Origin: Desulfobacterales bacterium
GTDB lineage: Bacteria; Desulfobacterota; Desulfobacteria; Desulfobacterales; JAIPEE01
Reading direction: 5' to 3'
DNA: 64,000 nucleotides
Assembly: GCA_021737275.1 (NCBI GenBank)
Contig: JAIPEE010000022.1
Location: 1-64,000 of the forward strand
The notes beneath the pieces are model-generated. The model did no database searches. It was given only the letters and a program-made list of their open reading frames with translations, and had not been told where the DNA came from. Positions 36,446-44,527 of this stretch are shown piece by piece. The translations under genes were made by a program, and so were the position numbers. Every line of letters begins with the position of its first letter. The first letter of the stretch is position 1.

Positions 36446-36948
36446 AACTAATAATTAATGTTGCCATCTACCAGATCATCTGGTTTATCTGCATCCTCGG
36501 TGAAAACAGGGGTGCCTGGTTCGCACTGCCCCTGCTGGCAATGCACCTGTTTATAACGCCGGTACTGAAAGCCGATCTGAAAATGATGGCACTTTTACTT
36601 TTTACCGGTCTCTTCATTGACGGAATTCTCCATAAAATAGGCTTCTTCAGTTTCAATGTCGCCGCTGTGCCGATTCCTTTCTGGCTGGCCATCATATGGC
36701 TCGGGCTCGCGATTATGCCTCATAATTCACTTGCCTGGCTTAAACACCGCCTGCTGCTTTCAGCTTTTTTCGGTGCACTTGGCGGCCCGCTAGCTTACTG
36801 GGCCGGCATCCGAATGGGCGCGGCCTTTTTCAACTGGCCCCTTATACCATCACTTATAGTGCTGGCAATCATTTGGGCGCTTCTCTGGCCGGGTATTATG
36901 TACCTTGCCGGCATTGATCCTGCCGCAAGGAAATTGGAACATAAATAA
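36442..36948 (+). CDS. DUF2878-family membrane protein
   Basis: A 168-aa membrane protein with about six hydrophobic helices (VAIYQIIWFICILGENRG; LLLFTGLFIDGILHKIGFF). DUF2878 proteins recur at the end of proteobacterial cyclopropane/chalcone-isomerase-like lipid clusters and are uncharacterised. Start at ATG 36442 overlapping the Cfa stop (ATGA). The earlier in-frame ATG (36349) lies inside cfa and encodes a basic segment unlike the family. Confidence 0.82.
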   Translation: MKLIINVAIYQIIWFICILGENRGAWFALPLLAMHLFITPVLKADLKMMALLLFTGLFIDGILHKIGFFSFNVAAVPIPFWLAIIWLGLAIMPHNSLAWLKHRLLLSAFFGALGGPLAYWAGIRMGAAFFNWPLIPSLIVLAIIWALLWPGIMYLAGIDPAARKLEHK

Positions 36949-37028
36949 CGTTGAATTCAAGTTGTAATTGAATCACTTAGAACCTTCGAAAAGACATCAT
37001 AAGAAGACTGGCAGTCATCGTTTGAGCC

Positions 37029-37172
37029 GCCCTCCTATCTCCTAATACCTTACTGCCCTTCTCTCATCGCTCAGTACTCAGTACTATGGGTTTATCTCAG
37101 CCCTTATGTTTTTTTGCTTCGAGCCTCAAACCTCAAACAATCCCCCCCTCTCTGTTTTTCTCATCGCTTACT
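37029..37172 (+). repeat. heptamer-period repeat copy upstream of hipBA
   Basis: Contains CTCCTATCTCCTAATACC, CTCATCGCTCAGTACTCAGT, TATGGGTTTATCTCAGCCC, CCTCAAACCTCAAACAAT and a final CTCATCGCTTAC. All main words of the family occur in the usual order. It lies between the lipid operon and the hipBA promoter. Confidence 0.75.
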
Positions 37173-37215
37173 TTTTAAAGCCCTATTTTGATCTATTATA
37201 ATATTTATATGACTT

Positions 37216-37338
37216 TAATAGCCATTAATAAGGCTATTATATATTTTTATTGACATTTTTATTTATAAAATTATAATAGCCCTAATTAAGATTATTATTA
37301 GGTTAATATATTAATAATAGAATATAAAAAGGCTATTA
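37216..37338 (+). promoter_or_regulatory. hipBA promoter with three HipB-type operators
   Basis: Three inverted repeats share the form TAATAGCC-N8-GGCTATTA: 37216-37239 (perfect), 37274-37297 (right arm GATTATTA) and 37315-37338 (left arm TAATAGAA; the right arm reaches the A of the hipB ATG). The 8-base spacer equals that of E. coli HipB operators (TATCC-N8-GGATA). A near-consensus promoter, TTGACA (37250-37255), 16-base spacer, TATAAT (37272-37277), lies between; the second operator overlaps its -10. Confidence 0.8.
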
Positions 37339-37670
37339 TGGATCATTATTCACTGACAGATAAAGCCATTTGTGCTGAAACAGGCCGCCGCATCAAGGCA
37401 CTTCGTCTGCGCAAGAACCTGACCCAGCAGCAATTATCAGAAGCGACCGCGCTATCTCTTAATTCAATTAAAGCCCTTGAATCAGGAAAAGGAAAGCTCC
37501 TCACCATTATTACCGTGCTGCGAGAACTCGGTGCACTGGATGCTCTGGAAAACTTCATTCCGGAGGTCACCATCAGCCCGTTACAGATCGCCCGGCAGCA
37601 GGGTAAAAAGCGACAGCGGGCATCCGGCAAACGCGGAAAAAAAAGCCCGGGAGAGAAGGCATCATGGTAG
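37338..37670 (+). CDS. hipB: HipB-like Xre-family antitoxin and repressor
   Basis: 110 aa. The N-terminal HTH_XRE spans about residues 12-70 (IKALRLRKNLTQQQLSEATA, then SLNSIKALESGKG). The C-terminal tail (about 80-110) is strongly basic and disordered (KKRQRASGKRGKKSPGEK). It would neutralise HipA and repress the operon through the three upstream palindromes. Its stop (TAG at 37668-37670) lies inside the hipA start region, a 7-base overlap. Confidence 0.9.
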   Translation: MDHYSLTDKAICAETGRRIKALRLRKNLTQQQLSEATALSLNSIKALESGKGKLLTIITVLRELGALDALENFIPEVTISPLQIARQQGKKRQRASGKRGKKSPGEKASW

Positions 37671-38974
37671 AACGGGTTGAAGTGGCCACCGTTTATCTTT
37701 GGGAAAACAAAGTGGGCGCCGTTGCATGGGAGGAAGACCGGGGACATGCTGTTTTTGAATACGAACCGGATTTTCTGAAAAAGGGACTCGACATTTCTCC
37801 GATTCATATGGGATTGGATATTGCCCGGCAAGGTGATGGAATTTTTTCTTTCCCGGGGTTAAGCAAAGATACCTATCGCGGGCTGCCCGGCTTACTAGCC
37901 GACATGCTTCCGGACAGATTCGGCAATAGTATTATTGATACATGGCTGACACGAAATGGCCGTGATCCCAAAAGCTTCAACCCCATAGAACGTCTCTGCT
38001 ATACCGGAAAACGCGGTATGGGCGCACTGGAATTTTCGCCGCAAATTAACAAGAAGTTTGACCGGTCAGTACCGGTTGAGGTGACGGCGCTCGTTAAGCT
38101 GGCCGAAAAAATAATGTCCGAACGCCTGGCCCTTGATGTTGCAATTGGAGACAGTGAAAAGGAAAATTCGAAAGCCATTATGGATATCCTGCGCGTCGGC
38201 ACATCAGCCGGCGGTGCACGACCCAAGGCTGTCATTGCAATGAATAGCAGCGGAAACGTCATCTCCGGCCAGGCCGATGTCCCGGAAGGTTATGATTACT
38301 GGATCCTCAAATTTGATGGTGTTCACGATCTTGAGCTTGGTGAACCCAAAAGATATGGCCGTATCGAATACGCCTATTATCTCATGGCAAAGGCTGCCGG
38401 CCTTGATATGGCAGAATGCCGCCTGCTGGAAGAAAACGGGCGGGCCCATTTTATGACAAGACGGTTTGACCGTCAAAACGACATAAAAATACATATGCAG
38501 TCTTTATGCGGCATCGCCCATTATAACTTCAACCGCCCAAGTGCATATGGTTACGAGCAGGCTTTTGAGGTAATGCGAAAATTACGCCTGAGTAAATCAG
38601 ACGCCATACAGCAATACCGGCGGATGCTGTTTAATGTCTTTGCCCGCAATCAGGATGATCATACCAAGAACATTTCATTTCTGATGTATCCTGACGGACG
38701 CTGGAAATTATCGCCCGCCTTTGATGTGGTCTATTCTCACAATCCGGCCGGCAAATGGACCAACCGGCACCAGATGAGTATTAACGGCAAACGCGATCAA
38801 TTTACAATTGAAGACCTTACCCATGTGGGCGAATCCATCAGCATCCCGAAACCGGCAAAGATCATTAATGAAGTACGTGACGCTGTTGAAAAATGGCCCG
38901 GGTTTGCCCGTAACGCCGGAGTAAAAGAAAAATACATTTCAGAAATCGGTGGCCATCATCGTTTGTTTTTTTAG
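37664..38974 (+). CDS. hipA: HipA-family serine/threonine kinase toxin
   Basis: A 436-aa kinase; full length for the family. In E. coli HipA phosphorylates GltX and causes growth arrest. The N-terminal subdomain has WENKVGAVAW, the Gly-rich loop is GTSAGGARPK (about 179-188), the catalytic motif is NQDDHTKN (about 329-336) and the metal-binding DFD-like Asp is in SPAFDVVYS (about 350-358). Everything needed for activity looks intact. It is coupled to hipB by a 7-base overlap. Substrate specificity is not predictable. Confidence 0.92.
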   Translation: MVERVEVATVYLWENKVGAVAWEEDRGHAVFEYEPDFLKKGLDISPIHMGLDIARQGDGIFSFPGLSKDTYRGLPGLLADMLPDRFGNSIIDTWLTRNGRDPKSFNPIERLCYTGKRGMGALEFSPQINKKFDRSVPVEVTALVKLAEKIMSERLALDVAIGDSEKENSKAIMDILRVGTSAGGARPKAVIAMNSSGNVISGQADVPEGYDYWILKFDGVHDLELGEPKRYGRIEYAYYLMAKAAGLDMAECRLLEENGRAHFMTRRFDRQNDIKIHMQSLCGIAHYNFNRPSAYGYEQAFEVMRKLRLSKSDAIQQYRRMLFNVFARNQDDHTKNISFLMYPDGRWKLSPAFDVVYSHNPAGKWTNRHQMSINGKRDQFTIEDLTHVGESISIPKPAKIINEVRDAVEKWPGFARNAGVKEKYISEIGGHHRLFF

Positions 38975-39019
38975 AAGATCTATGGCAACAAAACCAAAAA
39001 TTGAGAGTACCTGCACTTT

Positions 39020-39170
39020 GCTCTTTCCCCGCCCCGATGCTTTCTCCTTACTCCTCACACCTAACGCCTTCCTGCCCTTCCCTCATCGCTCAGAACTCAG
39101 AACTCGGAACTATGGTTTTATCTCAGTCCTTTGCTTTTCCCCTACTTTCTACCCATAACCCCTTACCCTT
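39020..39170 (+). repeat. heptamer-period repeat copy
   Basis: Contains CTCCTTACTCCTCACACC, TAACGCCTTCCTGCCCTTCC, CTCATCGCTCAGAACTCAGA and ATGGTTTTATCTCAGTCC. It fills the hipA-to-Fic gap. Confidence 0.75.
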
Positions 39171-39248
39171 ATTAATAATAACTGTCTTTAGGATCTGAAA
39201 TGTGATAAAGAAAACTATCTTTCAAAAATCTTATCTAATGAGGGAAAA

Positions 39249-40352
39249 ATGAAAAAGTCTTTTGCACCAGACAAACCCTTTAATAATTTACCACTTTTGC
39301 CGCCTAAAGCAGATTTAGAAACCAGAGCAGTTTTAAAGCAGCTAATAAAAACCAACCAGATTCTTGCAGAATTAAAAGGATATTCAGATCTTTTACCCAA
39401 TAAAGCGATTGTCATTAACTCCATCATACTTCAGGAAGCAAAAGACAGTTCTGAGATTGAAAATATTGTAACAACTCATGATGATTTATATAAAGCAATG
39501 GCCTCGGACCAAAAATCAGTTGACCCTGCCGTAAAAGAGGTACTGAACTATCGGAATGCTCTATACAAAGGGCTTAGCCTTGTTAAGCAAAATAATATTT
39601 TAACAACAAACACCATAGTTGCGATCCAGGAAGCATTGGAACAAAACAAAGCGGGTATCAGAAAACTACCTGGGACAAAACCTGTCAATGATAGCACTGG
39701 TCAAATTATGTTTACTCCGCCAGATAACGAAAAGACGATCAGGGATCTTCTGAAAAACCTGGAAGACTATATTAACACTCAAAAAGAAAACATCCACCCC
39801 TTAATTAAACTGGCTGTTATTCACTACCAATTTGAATCTATTCACCCCTTTTATGATGGAAATGGAAGGACAGGACGCATTATCAATGTATTATACTTGG
39901 TTCTTAAAGATCTGCTGAACGAACCATTCCTCTACTTAAGCCGGTATATTATCCAGCATAAATCTGATTATTACAGATTATTGAGAAAGGTAACCTCTGA
40001 AAATACCTGGGAAGAGTGGATACTTTTTATGCTTGAAGCCGTTGAAAAAACTGCGACCCATACGCTTTCATTAAGCAAAAAAATTGTAAATTTGATGGAT
40101 AATGCCCGGAAAATCATACAAAATCAAAAACCTAAAATATATACCCGGGAGCTTGCAGATACACTGTTCACTAATGTATATATCCGAATCGGACATATAG
40201 TTGATAATAAAATCGCCTCCAGAAATATTGCCAGTCGATATCTTAAAGAACTGGAGGAAATTGGAATTTTGAAATACGAAAAAACCGGGCGCCAGAATTT
40301 TTATATAAATACCAGGCTTTATGATTTGATCAAAAATTTTGATATGCACTAA
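39249..40352 (+). CDS. Fic-domain AMP/NMP-transferase with N-terminal inhibitory helix
   Basis: 367 aa. The catalytic Fic motif is HPFYDGNGRTGR (His199). An inhibitory motif of the (S/T)xxxE(G/N) type is present near the N-terminus (SSEIEN, about 67-72), which marks a class II Fic protein that is self-inhibited by an Arg-finger-blocking Glu. A C-terminal winged-helix-like segment (about 295-360) may bind DNA. No separate FicA/antitoxin gene is needed. Fic proteins transfer AMP to target hydroxyl groups; the target here is unknown. Confidence 0.9.
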   Translation: MKKSFAPDKPFNNLPLLPPKADLETRAVLKQLIKTNQILAELKGYSDLLPNKAIVINSIILQEAKDSSEIENIVTTHDDLYKAMASDQKSVDPAVKEVLNYRNALYKGLSLVKQNNILTTNTIVAIQEALEQNKAGIRKLPGTKPVNDSTGQIMFTPPDNEKTIRDLLKNLEDYINTQKENIHPLIKLAVIHYQFESIHPFYDGNGRTGRIINVLYLVLKDLLNEPFLYLSRYIIQHKSDYYRLLRKVTSENTWEEWILFMLEAVEKTATHTLSLSKKIVNLMDNARKIIQNQKPKIYTRELADTLFTNVYIRIGHIVDNKIASRNIASRYLKELEEIGILKYEKTGRQNFYINTRLYDLIKNFDMH

Positions 40353-40449
40353 TTCTATTTGTTTTAGTGCATGTTTTTTTAATATGCACTGGTGCAGTGC
40401 ATATTAAAAACCTCGCTACCAGAGGTGAAGGCTTGGATTGTTTGAACCG

Positions 40450-40705
40450 TAACCCTACTCAGAACTTATCGCTTGTACTTTTCCAACCTCATATCTTCCC
40501 CCATTCAGTACTCAGAACTTCCGGTTTTAATCTCCTCACTCCTAACGCCTTGCTATTCAATTTCTTTTCTCATCGCTCAGGACTCAGCACTCAGAACTAT
40601 GGTTTTATCTCAGCCTCTATGTTTTCCCCCTCCAACCTCAAACCTCAAACCTTTTTTCCCTCTCATCGCTCAGTACTCAGAACTCAGCACTTTTGTTTTA
40701 ACAGC
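40450..40705 (+). repeat. heptamer-period repeat copy, longest single block
   Basis: Contains CATTCAGTACTCAGAACTTC, CTCCTCACTCCTAACGCC, CTCATCGCTCAGGACTCAGC, ATGGTTTTATCTCAGCCTC, CCTCAAACCTCAAACC and CTCATCGCTCAGTACTCAGA. At least two rounds of the same word order are present. It lies upstream of the DUF4143 ATPase. Confidence 0.8.
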
Positions 40706-40798
40706 CACTTATTCTTTCTGATCTTTTGCTGCAACTTTACCTTGAAATTTCATATTTTTTTATTGATTTTTCAATATAAAAATGACAAGTTAAAATCC

Positions 40799-41950
40799 AT
40801 GAATAAAATTATAAGATCAAAAGATTATAATGAAATAAAGTATTTAATACAAAATTTCTCCGTTACAGCAATACTGGGCCCACGACAATGCGGAAAAACA
40901 ACTCTTGCCAGAGACTTTAAGGCCGATCATTATTTTGATCTCGAAAATCCCAGGGATATTGCAAGGCTTGATCAGCCTCAATTGGCACTCGAAAACCTCA
41001 ACGGCCTTATCGTAATTGATGAAATCCAGAGGATACCCGAAATATTCCCCCTTATCCGTTACCTTGTTGATAATAATCCTGAGCAAAAATATTTAATCCT
41101 GGGCAGCGCCTCGAGCGAACTGATTAAACAGAGCTCCGAAACACTGGCCGGTCGAATTGCCTATTGTTACCTTGGCGGTTTCAGGCTCTCCGATATCGGA
41201 TCTGATAACCTGCAAACACTATGGTTCAGAGGCGGATTTCCAAAATCATATCTGCCCGCCACTCACAGACAAAGTATTACCTGGAGGGAAAACTATATTA
41301 CCTCTTTTCTCGAAAGAGACCTCCCTCAGCTGGGCATTAACATCCCGGCAAATACGCTTCGAAGGTTCTGGACTATGCTGGCACATTATCACGGCCAGGT
41401 ACTTAATTATTCGGAACTGGGGCGTAGTTTTGGAATATCGGATATGAAAGCCAGAACATATATCGACATTCTGGAAGGTACGTTTATGGTACGCCTGCTT
41501 CAACCCTGGTTTAACAATACGGGAAAACGGCTTGTAAAAAGCCCTAAGCTTTATCTTCAGGATGCCGGTATTTTTCATTCTCTTCAAACCATTAACAGCA
41601 TGGAGCAGCTACTATCTCACAATAAGCTCGGTGCATCCTGGGAGGGCTTTGTACTGGAAAATGTCTGCAGAAGTATCGGAAAAAGGAATCACGAATTTTA
41701 TTTCTGGAAAACCCATGCCGGGGCAGAACTGGATCTTTTCTGGCAGCATAATGGGAAAAACTGGGGTATTGAAGTTAAATACCACGATGCACCAACGTTA
41801 TCGAAATCCATGAAGATTGCCTGTCAGGATCTTGAACTTGAGGCTCTTTGGGTTATTTATCCCGGGAACTCAGAATACAAAATTGCTGAGAACATCTCAG
41901 CTTTACCACTTAAAAATATTTCTGATACCTGGAATTACGATTTGAGTTGA
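40799..41950 (+). CDS. AAA+ ATPase with DUF4143
   Basis: 383 aa. Walker A is GPRQCGKTTL (about 29-38), Walker B is LIVIDEIQRIPEIFPLI, and the C-terminal DUF4143 domain has the nuclease-like block GASWEGFVLENV, later LDLFWQHNGK and IEVKYHD (a PD-(D/E)xK-type core, E-x-K). Such proteins are widespread, mobile and of uncertain function. Start at ATG 40799; the frame is open further upstream but reads through the intergenic repeat, which is not coding. Confidence 0.9.
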   Translation: MNKIIRSKDYNEIKYLIQNFSVTAILGPRQCGKTTLARDFKADHYFDLENPRDIARLDQPQLALENLNGLIVIDEIQRIPEIFPLIRYLVDNNPEQKYLILGSASSELIKQSSETLAGRIAYCYLGGFRLSDIGSDNLQTLWFRGGFPKSYLPATHRQSITWRENYITSFLERDLPQLGINIPANTLRRFWTMLAHYHGQVLNYSELGRSFGISDMKARTYIDILEGTFMVRLLQPWFNNTGKRLVKSPKLYLQDAGIFHSLQTINSMEQLLSHNKLGASWEGFVLENVCRSIGKRNHEFYFWKTHAGAELDLFWQHNGKNWGIEVKYHDAPTLSKSMKIACQDLELEALWVIYPGNSEYKIAENISALPLKNISDTWNYDLS

Positions 41951-41954
41951 TTTT

Positions 41955-42099
41955 CACACTTATCACTCATCGCTCAGCACTTTGGTTTTATCTCAGCTCT
42001 TATATTTTCGCCTCCAACCTCAAACATTTTTCCATAGCCCCTCACTCCTTCTTGCCCGCCGTAGCCTTGGCGAAGGCGGAACTCCTGTCTCCTGATTAT
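41955..42099 (+). repeat. heptamer-period repeat copy with an embedded GC-rich palindrome
   Basis: Contains CACTCATCGCTCAGCACTTT, GGTTTTATCTCAGC, CCTCCAACCTCAAAC, CTCACTCCTTCTTGCC and, at 42054-42080, a GC-rich block (CCGCC at 42056-42060, GGCGG at 42075-42079) unlike the rest. The embedded block is an imperfect hairpin and resembles a short element I have seen dispersed in many unrelated bacterial genomes. Confidence 0.7.
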
Positions 42100-42216
42100 C
42101 AATTAAATATCATTGTTTTCCATCTTCAATTTATGCTATACGAACCCAGTCTTCCCAGTAGTACCTTAGTACAGAAGTTCTTGAATTTAATACTTTAAAA
42201 TCGGAAACGGTATCAA

Positions 42217-43298
42217 ATGACACGTAAAAAAGATCTTATTATGCCTGACAAAGCTTTGATTGAAGATGTTCGCCAAATCATCGACGAGACGCGTGCCCTG
42301 GTGGCTACAGCTGTTAATACCGGCCTTACTAAACTCTACTGGGAAATCGGAAAGCGAATTTATGAAGAGATCCTCAAGGGAGAACGCGCGGATTATGGTA
42401 AGCAGATTCTTGCCACACTGTCCCAAGAATTGGTCAAGACATACGGTAAGGGGTTCAATCATTCAAATTTAACTCGTATGGTAAAATTTTATGAGTCATT
42501 TAAAGACATAACAATTGTTGCCACACTGTCGCAACAATTGAGCTGGTCGCATTTTCGTGAACTATTACCGCTTGAAAAACCCTTGCAGCGTGATTTTTAT
42601 GCAGAAATGTGCCGCATTGAACGCTGGAGTGTTCGCACCTTACGGCAAAAATTGATTCCATGCTTTATGAACGCACGGCTATTTCTAAAAAACCCGATGA
42701 ACTTATTCGCCATGAAATCGATTCGCTGCGTGAAGCCAATCAGTTGACTCCGGATCTGGTTTTTAAAGATCCTTATTTTCTTGATTTTCTGGGGCTTAGG
42801 GATCGCTATCTCGAAAAGGATCTGGAAGATGCTATTTTGCGCGAACTTGAACAGTTCCTCCTGGAGCTGGGGGCCGGGTTTTCATTTATTGCCCGTCAGA
42901 AACGAATTCAGATAGACAGTGACGACTACTATATTGATCTTCTCTTTTATAATCGTAAGCTTAACCGCCTGGTGGTTATCGATCTGAAGCTGGGTGATTT
43001 CAAACCCGCTTACAAGGGCCAGATAGAACTCTATTTGCGTTGGTTGGATAAGAATGAGCGGCAGGATAATGAACTGGCACCCATCGGACTGATTTTATGC
43101 GCCGGTAAAAAGAAAGAAACCGTAGAACTGCTGGAAATAGAAAATAGCGGCATACGGATGGCCGAGTATATGATCGAACTGCCATCACGTGAAATGCTTG
43201 AGCAGAAACTTCACAGGGCAATTGTGCAAGCGAAGCAAGAGTTTCAAAACCGGCCAGAACTCCCGTTAGGAGAAGAAAACGATGAACCGACATGTTAA
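42217..43298 (+). pseudogene. DUF1016 (YhcG-type) PD-(D/E)xK nuclease, frameshifted
   Basis: The N-terminal half (42217 to about 42655) encodes the DUF1016 N domain (IIDETRALVATAVNTGLTKL, then YWEIGKRIYEEIL) and the C-terminal half, in another frame (about 42652-43298), the nuclease domain with DLLFYNRKLNRLVVIDLKLG (D..IDLK). Restoring one A to the A-run at 42647-42651 (CAAAAA to CAAAAAA) would join LRQK to IDSMLYERTAISKKPDELI without loss, which is the normal family layout (about 360 aa). A frameshift in a homopolymer can also be a sequencing error. Confidence 0.85.
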
Positions 43299-43299
43299 C

Positions 43300-43575
43300 G
43301 CCTCAAACCTCCAACCTTGAGCCTTTCGTTTCCCCGCCTTACTCCTAACTCCTAACTTTTTTTCTGATTTTATACTCAGCACTCAATACTATGGTTTTTC
43401 TCTGCCCTTTGGTTTTCCCCTCCTCACTCCTTACACCTGACTCCTGACTTTTTTTCTGATTTTATACTCATCGCTCAGAACTCGGAAATCAATGCTTATG
43501 GTTTGTTTCTCAGAACTCGGAACTCAGCACTTCGGTTTTAATCTCCTCACCCCTTACACCTTTCTCCTGACTTTT
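43300..43575 (+). repeat. heptamer-period repeat copy with a 92-bp tandem unit
   Basis: Two cores at 43350-43378 and 43442-43470 agree at 28 of 29 positions and are 92 bases apart. Around them are ACTCCTAACTCCTAACT, CTCAGCACTCAATACTATGG, CTCCTCACTCCTTACACC and CTCAGAACTCGGAACTCAGC. It shows that blocks have spread by local duplication. Confidence 0.8.
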
Positions 43576-43673
43576 CAAGCCGTTGAACAAATAACACTGT
43601 TATTTGGTCAAATTTTGTGGTACAAAACTTCAAATTTAGTTTTATCTATCGGAGTTCGTTGATGTAAACAGTA

Positions 43674-43901
43674 GTGTCGGATTTCTTAATGATAGATCGT
43701 TATATAATAAGTTTTCAAAATCTACGGACAGATATAAACAAAAACCGATGGTCTTCTGCCACCTGTTTCCGAGCACCTCATAAACCGTCCCTCCTTTTAT
43801 CAATTCTTTCCTTAATTCAAAACAAAAACTCATTGCAAAAGTATTGGAGTTATTCATCTTTTCCTAAATGCCATGGCATTCTGGATTTCATAACGGCTTA
43901 A
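43674..43901 (+). pseudogene. possible HNH-endonuclease N-terminal remnant
   Basis: A short frame contains FRAPHKPSLLLSILSLIQN, which matches the APHKPLLLLxxL signature near the start of many HNH restriction-type endonucleases. No HNH motif follows and the frame ends after 75 codons. The same DNA in the neighbouring frame reads SVGFLNDRSLYNKFSKST before it, hinting at a lost frame. I read it as a decayed gene in the accessory island. Confidence 0.35.
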
Positions 43902-43906
43902 TTAAT

Positions 43907-44299
43907 ATGAAAATAATGTCATGGAACCTTAATCATCGTATTCAAATGAAAAAGATACCTCCTGGGGTGATTTCTGTTATTGGGTATATAGATCCAGATT
44001 TGATTGCACTAAATGAGTATGTTGATGGTAATGAAAGATCCTCATTTAAAGAAGAATTAAAGAAACTTGGCTTTAAATATATATCGGTATCTCAAAAAAT
44101 CAAACGTCAAAATCAAATTCTAATCGCTTCAAAAGGACATCATAAAAAGGGTGATATATCTCCACCCAACTACGATGAATCCGCTATTACAAACTTTCTA
44201 CATATAATATTTTCTGAGCAAAATCTTGAAGTCGTTGGTTTACGACCACCAGCTTATAAAAAACCAGCTGAGCTCAAAGATTATTGGAAAGAATTATAA
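43907..44299 (+). pseudogene. truncated endonuclease/exonuclease/phosphatase (EEP) protein
   Basis: About 130 aa. KIMSWNLNHR is the typical first strand of EEP nucleases, followed by PDLIALNEYV with the catalytic Glu, then QILIASK. The GDFN and SDHxP motifs expected in the second half are missing, because the frame stops at 44299 after YWKEL. A complete member would be roughly 230-250 aa. The region right after the stop starts with GGGGTCAAGTC, so the gene may have been cut by a rearrangement. Confidence 0.7.
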
Positions 44300-44527
44300 A
44301 GGGGTCAAGTCTCCGTTTGACTTTTATTTGTGTGAATAATGAACGCCCGTAAAATACGGACATTTCCCCTATCCTTCAAGCATTCCCTATACGTATTCCT
44401 TTAAAGACGCAAAACCATACCCCTGCTCAACAATATTTTGCATTCTCAAAAGGAATCGTTTAATGATCAGATGTTGGGTGTACCTGCTCGACCGGAATCA
44501 TGACATTTATAACCCGGGATATCCGCC

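Noticed and set aside
40367-40798. N-terminal extension of the DUF4143 ATPase by an upstream in-frame ATG
   Set aside because: It would translate the whole heptamer repeat block; the ATPase domain starts right after ATG 40799.
39020-43575. CRISPR array
   Set aside because: Repeat words are short, degenerate, without constant-length spacers, and no cas genes are nearby.
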